Shown piece after piece: positions 1 to 13,200 of a stretch of 64,000 bases of DNA. Every line of letters begins with the position of its first letter. The stretch's first letter is position 1. Under the pieces are notes generated by a model that was not told where the DNA came from, ran no database searches, and saw nothing but the letters and a program-made list of their open reading frames with translations. A program made the position numbers and the translations under genes. Source of the stretch: Isoperla grammatica (Eukaryota; Arthropoda; Insecta; Plecoptera; Perlodidae); contig OX246743.1 of assembly GCA_945910005.1 (NCBI GenBank), positions 1,624,122-1,688,121 of the forward strand, given 5' to 3'.

Positions 1-61
1 ACAAGTTAGGCAATGGAGATATGAGGAAGATAAGTTAGGGAACGCGATGAGGGTTTATGAT

Positions 62-331
62 AAAGTCTTCTTCTTCTTCTCAAATGCCCACATTTGGCTA
101 TTATGCCATCATGCTGGATCTGGTCAACCAGTAGAGACACGCTTCTCCACCTTCTTCATGCCGCTCGGCATTGCGTCACGTTCCCCTGCCAGTTTTGGAC
201 ATACAAACAGGTGGCTCCTATCCTGCTCCCCATTTCCACACAGCTTGCAGGTACTCGTCTCAAACACCCCTATTCGGTGGAGATGCTTCCCTAGAAGATC
301 GTGCTGCGTTTTTAGCCTGAACTGGCGATGA
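62..331 (-). mobile_element. LINE (non-LTR retrotransposon) 3' end, zinc-knuckle tail
   Basis: Read on the minus strand, about 160-330 encodes a C-terminal tail of the kind found at the end of non-LTR reverse transcriptases: a Cys-X2-Cys motif (STCKLCGNGEQ), then H and C in SHLFVCPKL, then a stop. The downstream sequence (about 85-135) is nearly repeated at 32298-32347, also on the minus strand, where it is followed by an A/T-rich tail. This supports it being a 3' UTR of a repeat family. The copy is 5'-truncated and no reverse transcriptase core is present. The clade is not assigned. Confidence 0.55.
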
Positions 332-337
332 TAGGGG

Positions 338-730
338 AGCTGGGTTGGGAGACATTAGAGGAAAGGAGGAGTGATAGGATGTGTAATTTATACAAAGCAG
401 CTTTGGGTAAAAGAAGGTGGGGGGAAACCCGTAGCAGATTACAAGAAGGGGTATAGGCCTATAGAGCGAGGGGGATCATAAATGGAAGTTTCAGCGGCAG
501 GTGGTAAGAAGTGATCTGGGTAGGTTTGGATTTGTTGAAAGAACGGTTAGGGAATGGAATGAGTTACCCGAGGAGGTTGTTGAGTGTAAATCAGCAAGGG
601 AATTTAGAAATAGAATGAGGGATATGAAGTGATGAGGGTCGGTGGGTGGGAGGGAGGTTGGGACAGGTTGCCACCAGGCAGTTATGGCCCATTTGCAGCC
701 TTAAAGTATTTAACATTTAACATTTACAAA
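338..730 (+). mobile_element. LINE 3' end (reverse transcriptase C-terminus plus 3' UTR)
   Basis: The plus strand encodes [15 protein letters not shown] near 340-385, and after a frame break FVERTVREWNELPEEVV near 530-580, ending at a TGA at 630-632. This is the usual C-terminal ending of non-LTR retrotransposon polymerases. The 3' UTR includes a stretch about a grid of 'gccaccaggcagttatggcc' and ends in repeated 'taacatt' units. The same coding end and UTR recur on the minus strand at 26130-27250 and 27600-27790, which defines a family. This copy is 5'-truncated and frameshifted, so it is dead. Confidence 0.65.
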
Positions 731-922
731 GTAGCAGAGCCGAGAGAAACTAATCTGGTCATAAAAGTATACTTCAGTGACTCAGTGAGGGCAAAATGAA
801 ATGTTCAATGAAATGTTAAAGTTCATGCTTTGGTCTTTTAAGGAGTCCCAGTCAAGGCTAGGCCTAGTTGTTCATTTCAACCTAGGGAAACCTAGTATTG
901 AAGTAATAATCCAACTTCTTAC

Positions 923-1233
923 TTGTCTTCTAATGGTGTCACCATAGGTTCAATGTTCGTAGTATCGATAGTACGAATTTCATCAGCAAACTTAATCGCA
1001 GCTTCCAATCGCTCGATTCCAGCCTTATTGCCAAAGTCTACGAGAGACAATCTCTCCAGTAGTTCGATGGTTCTTTGGTCTATCTTTGTGGGTTGAGGAA
1101 GTCTACTCTTGTCAATGGCTGAATCTACCGGCTGTTGTGGAACTTTGGAATGCAGACATCGATTTGAGAGGTATTTCAATTGGTCTGCTTTTAAGAAAGC
1201 ATACACTTTCTTCAAACCAAATCTCATCTCCAA
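923..1233 (-). CDS. GATC: Mitochondrial Glu-tRNA(Gln) amidotransferase subunit C, first exon (partial gene)
   Basis: GatC is the small structural subunit of the mitochondrial GatCAB amidotransferase, which converts Glu-tRNA(Gln) to Gln-tRNA(Gln). The exon encodes about 104 residues. A basic N-terminus consistent with a mitochondrial presequence is followed by the family core: IDQRTIELLERLSLVDFG, then IERLEAAIKFADEI and TTNIEPMVTPLED. The reading frame meets a stop directly after LEDK, but a consensus donor (AA|GTAAGA) precedes it at 922-921. In the family the protein continues for about 40-50 residues after LED, so this is exon 1 ending at 923. I could not find the next exon in 1-900, which holds LINE debris, so the gene presumably continues left of the window. 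It is divergent from CDC27. Confidence 0.85.
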
Positions 1234-2159
1234 ACAAAATCTGTAATAGCTTCTTTTAAGTTAGAGAACAAAATATGTAGGCCTAGGCCTATGAGATATG
1301 ACAAAGTTGCTAAAGAAGAGGATAGCTACTGAAACTGAACCTAGGCATTTCTTATAGGACACCCACGTTCGAAAGTTAGGTTATGTTGGGTTTATATTTA
1401 ACAGTTTGTGTCGATTGTGTTGTACAATTCATTTCTTCTGCCCTATATAAATTTCATAGTCTATTCATAAGGAAAAATTTTAAAACGTGTTTATAGCATA
1501 GAAACTTACCTGTCTTTTTTACTTGTTAAAATAGCTCTTGTATTTGGCAACCCAGAACCCAGATCATCTGTCAAGTTTCGTTGTTAATGTTGTCTGGTAT
1601 CCCATTGGCCAGTTTTGCACAACCATCTTTTCATTGGTTCTCGTATGTGGAATTCGAATCTGAACAATTTTCAAATTGAACATCAGAGAAAATCAACGGA
1701 AAATCGATATCTTGATCATTTATTAATGTTATACGAAACGCTTTTGGGATAATATCTAAGAACAAATTTGTGAGTGGCATATGTGCGTATTTACTCTTTA
1801 TTTACTCGTACATCTCTAGCATTTCGTAAATTGGGACATCACGTTATGTCAAATTATGCCTAATCAAAATACTGTACACAGAAAATACAACGGAGTGGAT
1901 ATTTTTTTAATTTTTGTCGGATATGCTATGCATTTTTTATCTTACTGTTGATACGAACAACCTGGTTGGGTGGAAAACGAGATATTATCTTGAACCTCGC
2001 CATTATCTTATAGCCTATAAACATGTATTGAATTGAAAGTAACGATACATGCAAGAAATAATGAACATTTCTACCTATACCTAGAGCTAGAGAATGGTGG
2101 CGTTATATAGTCACGGGTGATATCAGCATACTCAACATAGCCACTATAGCCATAGCCAC

Positions 2160-2500
2160 TGTATATGTATATGTATATATATATATATATGAATCAGCCC
2201 TACAAATAAGAAAAAAAATCAACATAATTCCTAGACGTGACAAAAACCCCAACACAAAATAAGACGAAAAAATTAATTAGACCACACTGTAACACAAAGA
2301 CAGGACAAATAAATTCAGACTATCTAAAAATAAAAATACATAACAAGCTACCTAACCACATAAAAAGCTCCGACAACATAATTATCTTTAAAAAAAGACT
2401 AGCAGACTTTCTGAAAATAAACCCATTTTACAACATAAACGAATGTATTAATAGTAGTAGCTCTCTCTTCTGCGGCTGGGCTTTATAGCCACACACAACA
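2160..2500 (+). mobile_element. LINE ORF2 C-terminal fragment with adjacent (TA)n
   Basis: A TA/TG-rich microsatellite at about 2161-2190 is followed by an open stretch (2237-2488) encoding YLKIKIHNKLPNHIKSS and IIIFKKRLADFL before a stop. The pattern 'hN.LP..i+....FK++L..fL' is typical of the extreme C-terminus of several non-LTR retrotransposon polymerases. No reverse transcriptase core is present, so this is a truncated relic. The family differs from that at 338-730. The assignment rests on pattern recognition alone. Confidence 0.45.
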
Positions 2501-2598
2501 ACACAACAACACAAACTAATGCTAAATAGTATGTATATTATATTATTATCTTTTAATATTATTACTGCTACCTTGATTATTTTATATTACACCATTAT

Positions 2599-2986
2599 CA
2601 GTGCTCGAAGCGGAAATAAAAGGGTAACTGGATGGTGTATTAGAGCCGGAAGTTCATTATGTCAGGGGGGCAAATGAAAAGTTGTCGAATCGCGGGCGGT
2701 TTGGGGGCAAGGCCCCCCAACAGACAGCCCCGCGGGGATTTTTTTGTGGGTTTTTTTGGAGGTGGTTTTTGCGTTTTGCTTCCTTTGAAAGTTGGAACAA
2801 ACAACAATCAACAATCAACATAATCGAATTAATTTCGAATGGTACAGTCGGTGGTTTAGTTAAAAAGCTATCTAGAGTTGTTTGTTTCCGCTCAGATTAT
2901 TTATATACACACTTATTTTAAAACATGCACGCAGCTACAGGCTTCTCTCTTTCTGAGCCCCCTCGAAAACCCCACTTCGAGCACTG
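2599..2986. mobile_element. Non-autonomous hAT-like element (MITE)
   Basis: The element starts CAGTGCTCGAAG and ends CTTCGAGCACTG, a perfect 12-bp terminal inverted repeat. Flanking octamers are ACCATTAT on the left and ATTATTAT on the right (6 of 8 match), consistent with a decayed 8-bp target duplication of the hAT type. The interior is non-coding, with a G/C-run palindromic patch near 2690-2740. No transposase was found. Confidence 0.6.
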
Positions 2987-3102
2987 ATTATTATACGATA
3001 CGTATTTGTAGATTAGGATTATTTCACAAATATAATTTAAAATATGTGTTTCGACCTGCAATTGGGCCGCGACAATATGCACACTGCATGTTAGTACATG
3101 CC

Positions 3103-3528
3103 ATAGGCGGTGAGTTTTGACTTTCCTTGGGGTGGGGGGGGGGGGGGGGGGGCTCAACCTACGATCAACAGTATCTGCGTGGGAAGTCTAGGGTCTGGGG
3201 CGAAGCCCCAGCCGCCGAATGCAATTTTTTTTGGTACTATTGCCATCGAGATGGCCTTAGAAGCGATCTGAGGTATTATTCTGTAAAGGAAGATTAAAAT
3301 ATCTAGTATTAAAATATTTGTTCTCGTATTTTAACCTTTCATCAACATTTTTTTGTAGTTTTATTTTAACCTTTATTGTAAATTAATTTTGTAATTGTCT
3401 ATTACAAACACTTCCTGGCTAGAAATATATGTTTAAAATTGCGCATCATAGAGATCCTATAAATCCGTGGTCTAGCCTACGAAGTTAATTAGTTATCTGT
3501 GGTCTAGCTAAACGAACGGGTTTGCAAT
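3103..3528. repeat. Dispersed repeat, copy 1 (second copy at 48128-48530)
   Basis: About 400 bp align closely with 48128-48530. Shared landmarks are 'cataggcg', a long G run, 'gcgtgggaagtct', a small palindrome 'ggggc[g/a]aagcccc', 'atcgagatggccttagaag', and an ending near 'ctaaacgaacgg'. The family is non-coding, and I could not see clear terminal repeats or a target duplication for this copy. The poly-G tract at about 3132-3152 is likely length-variable. Confidence 0.6.
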
Positions 3529-4247
3529 GCGACCACACCAAGTCTGACAACAGGCGGGCGATATTATCACTACAATACTTTAGGCAAGAGAACGGGATGA
3601 AACTAGATTTAGGTTGGTAGTTGTCACACGCGTCACTTCTCTATTATATAATCCGTGACGACAACACCTTGCAAGTTAATTTGACGAGACATTTTTGTGT
3701 CATTATTTGAAAGAGCTTCTAGGAGCGGATTCAAATTGAGCGCGACCATAAAGTTGTTGGAAAGTTGACCAATGGGCCAATCGGAAAGCGGAATGTTACC
3801 GTGAGCAACTCCATGGCAACTCATGACATCCACGGTTGGGTGTGATCTCAAAATGTTCTTGTAGGCCGTGACTCTTGCGTGTACAACAACTGTACAAAAA
3901 TTAAATGTGTTATTGTTTTTATGTATTTCAATAGAACTTGTAGCACGTTTGATAAAGTTTCATGAAAGTTTGATAAGAGATCAATAATACGGCGTCTTAA
4001 TTCTTAATATCTATGATATAGGTAGTTATGATGTAAATTTAACATATATTTTGTAATAAAAATCAAGAGTCACAACTTTTTACAGTTGGTTATGCTGGCA
4101 GCATTGACCCTACGTCAATTACAAGATGGCGTTGGTTTATAGAAGTGTAATTAGTTCTACATAAATGTAAAGATTTTGTTTGTATGAGTGTTTAAAGCTG
4201 TGAAAGTGAAGTGAAAATCTGTATATCTTGATCTTTAGGATTTTAAA
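3529..4247. other. Upstream region of CDC27
   Basis: This non-coding region separates the dispersed repeat from the CDC27 start codon, and no repeat was identified in it. It presumably contains the CDC27 promoter and 5' UTR. I could not identify a convincing TATA box or initiator. An open stretch on the minus strand (3633-3851) has no recognisable relatives and was not called. Confidence 0.3.
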
Positions 4248-7200
4248 ATGATAATTCAAGAGCCAGTGCAGGTAGGATTACCCATTTAATCGGGCCATTT
4301 AGTTGACCCTCTCGGGGGTCCGATGGGACTGCGGAACATAAAATTGTGAAAGAATGTTAATTTCATTGTTTATTTAATGGGTCCTTGCCCTGAAAAGAGC
4401 AGAATAGTAGTATGGTTTAAGTGTAATATAAACCTAAACTAGGACTGTTTCAAATTTTATGATTCCTGCATTTCGTATTCATAGTATTTCCGTTAAGCCT
4501 AGGCTAGGCCTAGGCCCTAAGCCCAACCCTAGGCTTAAGCCTAGGTAAGTAAGCCTAGGCTAGGCCTAGGCTATGGCATATTAGCCCTTACCATTCTAGA
4601 CAAGGCTGCAGCCGTTACGGCTAAGTCGAATCCTACGCAATCGAAGGTTTTGCATTCATAACCTAGGCCCTAGCCTACTCCTAGACCTAACGTGCAATTT
4701 TTCGCCTTCTAATGATGTTTTAATATGGTTGTTTTCTTTCAGGCTGCTATTTGGCACTGCCTTAACCATTATGCGTACCCAGATGCGATTTTTCTGGCCG
4801 AAAGACTTTGTGCCGAAGGTATGTACAATGGCTGTTTACTATATGTTTTCATAACAAACGTTCAATTGTTAGACTCAGTGTGATCATATTCGAATGTTGT
4901 TATTGAAATGCAAATCAGTAACGATCATAGCCTAGGCTAGTAACGAAATCGACTACGGTCAACTGGACAGTAGGTGAACATGCGCCAGTAACCGAATATG
5001 AATTAATCGATTACTAGGCTAGGCCTACAAACTAGGCTAGGCCTAGATCATGCTCGTAATTTATGTTGCAGCCCTAAGCTAGGCCTGTATCATTTGATTA
5101 GGTACTAGGCTATATATAGGCTATATAGGTATAGGCCCTAGGCCTACCACTCTTTTTTCCAAATTTATAATATCCGGACAGGTCACGACTTACGAGTGAA
5201 GTGGTATCAAGTTCCGTCCCTTGTACTAAAAAGTGGATTTCAAAGTTTAAGAGCTTTATTGACCGAAGTTTAATGTCCGGTAAGCTCCGCTTTCAAAAAG
5301 CAGCAGAAAAGGGTAAAAAACGACTGCGTAATGCAAAGGACCTGCGGCGTTTCCTGGGGCGCCAAACTAGATATGCTGGCACTGACGTTTACTACCTACC
5401 TACGTCAGACCAGCCATCGAATATGGCACGGAAATGATCCCTGCTGGTGCTGCCTCCCACGCCGGCCTCATTGATAAGTCCAAAATCAAGCCCTGCGACT
5501 CATCACCTCGCCCTTAAGTTTGATATCGATTCCCTGCCCAATGACATGAGCAGACCAGAAAAGGAAGCCATTTTATATAGGATACAAAAGAATGGCTGAA
5601 AAAGCCATCTTGGCATAAAAAATGTTTAAGAGCTATTCAAAATGCAGTGCTCTACAAAAACATGTTTTAGGCCTAACAGCTTATGAAGATACATTTAAAA
5701 TCAGTGAAAACAAGTTAATACACATGACAATAATTTGTGATCATAATATATAATAATAATTAAAACGTTCATCAATTTACTTCCAGATTAGGCTCACAAG
5801 TCACAATAAAGGAAACGTGGGTGTTCCGCTACGCAAAGGCTGCTTTTGTATAGGTAGCTGAACGACTTAGCCTACTCTATGTAATAAACCAGAAAACCAC
5901 GATATGCAGATTACTAAAAAATGAATCAAATTGATGTTTATACATAATATAACTAGTGATGCGGACGATAATCGTATATCGATAAATATCGATAATATCG
6001 TATATCGATACCATACGATATGCGCCGTCGTATCGTGATATTCATGACGATATTATTTTGCACCCAGTATCATGATAAATTGTTAATACTTCATGGTATC
6101 GTCATAGTTTACAATTTCGCATGGCGGTTATTTGATTATTCTATTGATGTTAGCCGAGCATCCCTTGGCAAAATATTGTTTGTGGGTATCTTAAGTGACA
6201 CGGACTCTACGCACTACTGTGTCCGCATTCTTGATGCGGGGTGTTGGGGGTAGTTCCTCCCCCTCCCCACCCGCCAATGAGCGCCTCACAAACACTGTAG
6301 AGTCTTTTAGTTTTATTGTTGTCATATTATCATTTCACTTCTGTCAACAATCCACCCAACTTATGAGCCGCTTGCTAAAGGAAGACGGACTATTTTTAGG
6401 CCTCGATTACCTGCACTCATTCATTGACTTCCTTCCGAAAAGTCTGCATTGTTTGACATCTTTCAAGATCCAAATCTACGTTTCACTGCTCCGCTGCCTC
6501 AAACCCCCCCCCACCCCCCCACCCATCCCGTCCTTAACCAGCCGACAAACCGGTTTGTTTGGCCATCGGCTACAATCACAATGCGCTATTTATTTGCTAT
6601 TTTCGCGATAATATCGTATCGCGATAATATTATATGCTCACGATATTATCACGATATATCGTGATATATTGTGGGAAAAAATGCGATTATCGATATGAAT
6701 TTATTTATCATAACGCATCCTTAAATATAACTAGGTTGTAAATTCTCTTTCAAATTTATTTATATATAGAAAAGCTGAGACAGGCTGAATGCAATGTTTC
6801 CACAATAGTAGGCATTTGGACCATTATTACAAACTACTGGGGTAGCTTTGCGTCTTGTGTGATCTCGAGGAGATAAACTGTTTTTTTTTCTAACCTTATG
6901 CTCATTTTGCTTGTTGCAGTGGACTCGGACGAGACGTTATTTCTATTAGCCACTTGTTACTACCGTTCTGGGAAACCAGGACAGGCGTATTCCGTTTTAC
7001 ACAAGAAAGGGACAAACTCTCCGCAGTGCAAATATCTGATGGCTAAATGCTGCATGGATATGAAAAAGTAAGATATTGATGCCACTTTAATGCAGTTGTG
7101 ATGGCTAAGCATGATGCAAGTAGTGCTGCGAGTAATGTTGTCAAACAATTGACATACTCTGCGCCCAACTTGCACTTGAGTAAATTATGTCAAAGTTGTC

Positions 7201-10200
7201 TAAAATATAAAGGCTACATAGAGTGTAAGATTTATTGGAAGTGTATTTTACTATATGTACAAAGTTTATAACCCACTGAGTCCCCCATTGGGACAAGAGC
7301 TTATCTCTTGGAAAGTACTGTTGATTGTTATGTTGCACATATATACCATTGACCCATTTTGACATAAAACCCCAAGCACTGTCATCATAGATTACTAGGC
7401 CTACTACCCATATGAGAATATTCAATCATAACATGGTTGGAATATGCGTCTGCGATTCTCATTTCCGGTTTTTGATATTGTCCGCCATTTTAGCCCCTAT
7501 TGCTACTTGGAATAACACATCAATAGTCACAACAACAATGTGAACAATGATGTCAAAATCCAAAACATAAGGGCTAAAATGGCTGCCCACCTCCTTCTTC
7601 CGTGGCTATTTCATTGGTACGTTGATTTGTTAGCTGATTCAGGTCCAGTAACGAAGTTACTATTATAAGTTCATGATTCAATTTTTCATTTGGCTCATTT
7701 GGATGGTTCTAGATTTTCTTTATTTCAAGACAGGCGATCACAAATGAAACATTTCCTCCATTTTCTTAGTTGCATGTTAAGTGTTCTTGACGAGTTGACC
7801 ACTGGTGGTTTTAATAAATTGCTGGTAATGTGGTCATCCTGTTTAACAAGTGACATAGCTGTAGATGATAAAGTGTAACAAATATTTATTGATGCTTTCA
7901 GGTTAGGTGATGCTGAATCAGTCCTCTCCGGGGGCGATGTTACCCGATCGAAAGGCTTAGATGAACTAATAGCAGAATTTGGAGACGAAGCCTGTTTTGC
8001 GCTTCAACTCCTTGCCCGCATCTCCGCACAGACGGAACGCGGAACTAGAGCAAACGAAGCCTACAGACGGTCGCTTAAGCTTAACCCATTCCTTTGGCAG
8101 TCATTCGAAGAACTATGTAATCGTGGTGAAAAGCCAGACCCGGCAAGAATATTTCAAATCTCCCATTTGGACAACTTTTCAATGTGTCACGGTAACAATC
8201 CCGTGGTGAACTTCATCAATAGCAGTGAGCATAACGGTCTTGGCAGTTTTAGCAATTATCACAACAACCTTACTGGAAACAACGGAACCTTCGAGGCAGC
8301 CATCAACTCTTTTAATAGGTAATTATGGGAACTGGAAGCTATCTACTATCTGTCATGGCTATCTATCATAGACATAGAACATTTGACATTAGTTATGAGT
8401 TTAATATGAATTATAAGAAATGTGGAGATGTATACACAAATTAGGCCTATTTACATTTTGTTCTTTGCTATTTTATTCAATGATTTATTTGATTTGAATT
8501 TGATTTATGTTTATTTGCATTGCAAAAATCATTACCTTAAACTTATGAAGTCATTTATGATTTGCATCAAATACTGAAAGAAATATGTTTGTGCTTAGCC
8601 TAGAGACATAGGTGGGAATGCTTAGAACTTTGACATTACAAGCGGTCAAAAGTTGTAGCCTACCTACACTGATTGCGTATACAATTACAAAGTGATCAAA
8701 TATATTTAAAGCTATCTATCACAGCTTAAGTCCCCTTTTCTACCGTGTGTAGAGTTAGCAAATTGTTAGTCCTGTAACAGTTAAAAAGGTGGGTAGCTTA
8801 TCAACACAGCATTGGTTCAAATCCAGGGTCAGGCCTGGTCTTACGTCACCCTAGCATTTGAGTCAATAGCGGACAGCAACCCAAGTGTTTGGTCTTTCAA
8901 TTATGACTAGCTAGCTATAGGTACCGTTCTCTCCCCCCCCCCCCTGAACTAGATAGAGATAGAGAGAGAGCTAACGGCTTGTTTCAAATGCAGCACACCG
9001 ATCCAGATGCTCAACTGTTTCAACGCAGCTGCCACGAGCGTCAAGATGGTCTACACACCGGAAGAGAGTCCGTTACTCGGCCACATCACGGCCGGACACT
9101 CTGGCATCGCCCCCCTCCCCCCCACCACCAGGGTCAAACCCGTCAAGTGCAGGTCGCGAAGCTTCTTCTCTAGCGCACTCAGCCCCCTCACGCCCAGGTA
9201 TTGTGCTCACTGACAACTTGTGACTTGAATTAACGTGGGACTTCTGTAATAATATATAGGCCTAATGGTTGTGTTCCACTTTTAAATCCTAAGGATGTGA
9301 CGTTCCAGACATCCTAGGGATGTGATGGTTAAACAGGTAGTGGCGGTTCAGGATGTTTTATTTTTGAAGTGCATTAGGCCTACAGTTACTCATGTTTTGT
9401 AAAAGGGAAGCTAAAGTAGGTTACTGTACAATTTCTGTAGACCTATTCATTATAATTGTGTTAATTCAGTATGTATTTGTAATTATTGTAGTCTATTAGT
9501 TCTTATATCTAAGTGACAGCTTCATTTGCTTTTGGCAGTAGACCTTGGATAATGTTTTAAATTTATTTAAAAACAAATCATAGGCGTACGTATGTCATTA
9601 GCGTTCTTTGTGTTGGTGGGGTGGTCAACCTAGTGCCAGATGAGCCATCTTGTGTGGCAAAGTGCCAACATTGACCGACACTATTCTCGTTCCAGTTTCG
9701 GTGTTTTGCCCCTGGACTTCTCGAGTCCCGTGGACACGCTGCAGATGGCCTACCTCTCCCCCACCATGATGCCCACGTCAACGCTGACCGAGGCAAACGA
9801 CCAGAAGAGTTTGGCCAAGCGGGTGAGCAGTTTTCGAGCTCATGTAGGGGTACGTTAATCACTCTTGACACCTAATTAATACACCCTAGTTCTCGATCCC
9901 GGCTCCTGTTTCATTGTCGACTAAACTCTGTTTGAGATCACGTTTCGACCTCGTTTACGAGCAAGACCCGCAGGCATTGTCCTTGCGGTGAATACCGTAC
10001 GAGGATATGACTGAGCTAAATTGTAATGACCTCATTGCGCCCATGATCGTAGAAAATTCCATCAATGGCAATTCCTAAATATTTTCAATATCAATTTAAT
10101 CTAATTTATTGTTATGTGAAAAAAATGTATTAAAAAAGAGATACCCCTATGAACGGCAGCATCCATCTACCGCGAACAGTGATAATAAAACACATTGTTT

Positions 10201-13200
10201 TGAAAACTTTTGATTCCACTACAAAATTAATTATTTGGAGCCTAAGCAATTAAAACTAGTTGAGGCCAACGATATCGATATTATGAGTAAATTGATTTTA
10301 TTTTCGATACCGTCTCACCATATTGGAAATATCGCTATGTTGAACAAAACATTTCAAAATTGAAAATTCAATATCTTGTCAATTTCAGCAGGACGCGACT
10401 CTGTATACGATATCGGCAAAGTGGTGCCGATATCGATATTGGCACTATTTAATTTAATAAAAAAGACCACCACTAATTAAAGCATCAATATTGTCATGTA
10501 TTATTGAGTTGCTATTAATAATGTATTTCTCTCGACTTTCTTTTAGCAGTTGATCAGTCGGAAGGACACGCCGCTCCATCTCAGCAAGCCCGTGTTTAGC
10601 CAGTCGGGTAACACGACCAACAACTCAAACATCGTGGCGACCCCGAACCCCGTGATAGCGCAAGTCCCCCTGCAAGCCGGCGTCAACGTGCGGAGAAGCT
10701 CCCGGCTCTTCAGCAACAGCTACTCGGTCAAGGAGAACAACAAGAGTCCCAACATAAACAAGTTCGTCACGCCCAAGTCGCCGTCGCGCAAGACCAAGAC
10801 GAGAATATCCAAGACGAACCTCAGCAAGTCGAGCTTCAACGACCTGAACGAGCGCAACCGCAGCGAGAAGTCCGAGACGATAACGTCGGAAAGCAAGTAC
10901 ATAAACAGCAGCACCAACACGCCGGTCGGCCAGAACGTCACGCAACAGGCGCTGCAGATGCAGAAACAGTCGGCCGAGGGGTTGATGGGTCTGCTGAAAG
11001 AGCTCGGCTCCGCCTACCTCCTACTGTCGCAGTACAAGTGCAAGAAGGCCATCGACCTGTTGGGGAATCTACCGCTGCAACACTACAACACCGGCTGGGT
11101 GCTCGGCATGCTCGGCAAGGCTCACTACGAGCTGACCGAGTACCAGCTGGCGGTCAGATACTTCGGCGAGGTGCGGGAGAAGGAGCCGTACCGTTGCCAG
11201 TCGATGGAGCTGTACAGTTCCGCGCTGTGGCATCTGCAACGCGAGGTGGCTCTGTCCACGCTGGCCCAGGACCTGATATCGCAAGACACCTCGCCGGCCG
11301 CGTACTGCGCGCTCGGCAACTGCTTCAGCCTGCAGAAGGAACACGACAACGCGATCAAGTTCTTCCAGCGCGCCGTCCAGGTGGACCCCAACTTTGTGTA
11401 CGCGTACACGCTGCTCGGCCACGAGTACGTCACCACGGAGGAGCTGGACAAGGCCATGAGCTGCTTCGGCAGCGCGGTCAGGATCGACTCCAGACACTAC
11501 AACGCCTGGTGAGTGAGACGGACGGACGACGTTGCTGCCATTGGGTGGCCGTATCACAGCATTCCTACCCAATATCATTTCAGTATGCCCCTTATATGAT
11601 GCATAGGCCTACAATTATGGTGTCATGTAAATATAGATGACTGCGGGACTGCTTAACCTTACATGTGTACGAAGAGTGTGGTAGAGGGTGTTATTCCATC
11701 AACCATTGTAATAGGTTTTGCTTGTTTTTTTGGATTCTTCACCTTATAGTTATTTTAATTACAATAACACTTATTAGGGATGACGAAACCCGACTTTTTT
11801 ACGACCCGTGTACCCATTCACAATACTCGCAGATTACCCAGGTAGTCCCCAGACTAAGTTAAAGATTTTTTTTTTGTAATTAGAAAATTAAATTAAATTA
11901 AATTATAAATATAAATCGGGATGTCTAATTATCCGAACAATAAAAATACATGGTTAATTTTCCGTAGAGCAGAAAGACACGTATGTAGCTTGGTAGCTAG
12001 GTATAAATGTGAAGGAACCTACCCGTCTATTTTGTGTGAGCAACTTGGTATTTTATGTTGGTAAATTCCGGATAAAAAAAATTAAATTAAATAACTTAAA
12101 TTAAATTAAAAAAAAAAGAAATAAGGGGGGTTTCAGGTAATTGAATACATAACCCGTACCCAGTTGGGTCGAGCGGGTAACAGGTACTCGGGTACCCGTC
12201 GTCATCCCTAACACTTATTAATAATTCAGTTTTAGTGCTTAAGTAGGTCTATAATCAAGATTACTGTCAATAATGTATTAGTCTTATAAGATTTGGAGTC
12301 TTTTTTTCTGAAGTTGAGCTAGATAGGTAGGCCTAAACTGAACATCGTCAACACTCACAGCGCACTCTACCTGTCATACGGTCTCCCATATGCCTTGCAG
12401 GTATCTTTTCGTGTAACCCACCCACTCCAGTAAAACTTAAAGTAATTCAAAATCTGTTAATTCCAATTTATGTATTTTGGTAATTCAAAGTAGTCAAGTA
12501 CCTGCTGAAGTTAGATCATGGGCCTTATGATTAATGTTAAATCTTCTTTTAATCCAACATTAAACATTCAAATTGTGGTTTTAAAGATCCCTTCCAATTT
12601 GAATGAAAGAAGTTGTACTGTAATTGATTTATGCATGTTGTTTCTCATTTAAGAAACGAAGTTCCTAGCAACAATATGTAGGCCTACTGGTGCTGGTATA
12701 TTATAGGTCAACCTTAGACTTGCTTTCCTCGCCTGGGCCCGGGCGGAGTAGAATTGAGCCCAGAGTGGCTGCTAGTCGTAAGAGTTGACGGAATGAGGTC
12801 CTCGCCTTTCCCCTTCCCTCCCCTAATCCAATGCTAAGTTCAATCCTCCTCTTTCCTCCAGTCACTTCCCGATGTCACGTGACCTAGTTGTCGAGTACGT
12901 CATTAAAAACCAATTAATAATAATAATAAATATTTGTATTAGACTTGCTTCATGTCTTGCGTGTGTTCCAGGTACGGCATCGGGACCATCTACTCGAAGC
13001 AGGAGCGATACCTGCTGGCGGAGATGTCGTTCCAGCGGGCGCTCAGCATCAACCCTTGCTTCATGTCTTGCGTGTGTTCCAGGTACGGCATCGGGACCAT
13101 CTACTCGAAGCAGGAGCGATACCTGCTGGCGGAGATGTCGTTCCAGCGGGCGCTCGGCATAAACCCTTGCTTCATGTCTTGCGTGTGTTCCAGGTACGGC

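Noticed and set aside
3633..3851. 72-residue minus-strand open frame upstream of CDC27
   Set aside because: No recognisable family and no clear splice context. It could be chance in a promoter-proximal region.
10625..11578. Antisense open frames opposite CDC27 exon 7
   Set aside because: The exon is GC-rich and open on the opposite strand by codon bias. The sense frame matches CDC27 throughout.
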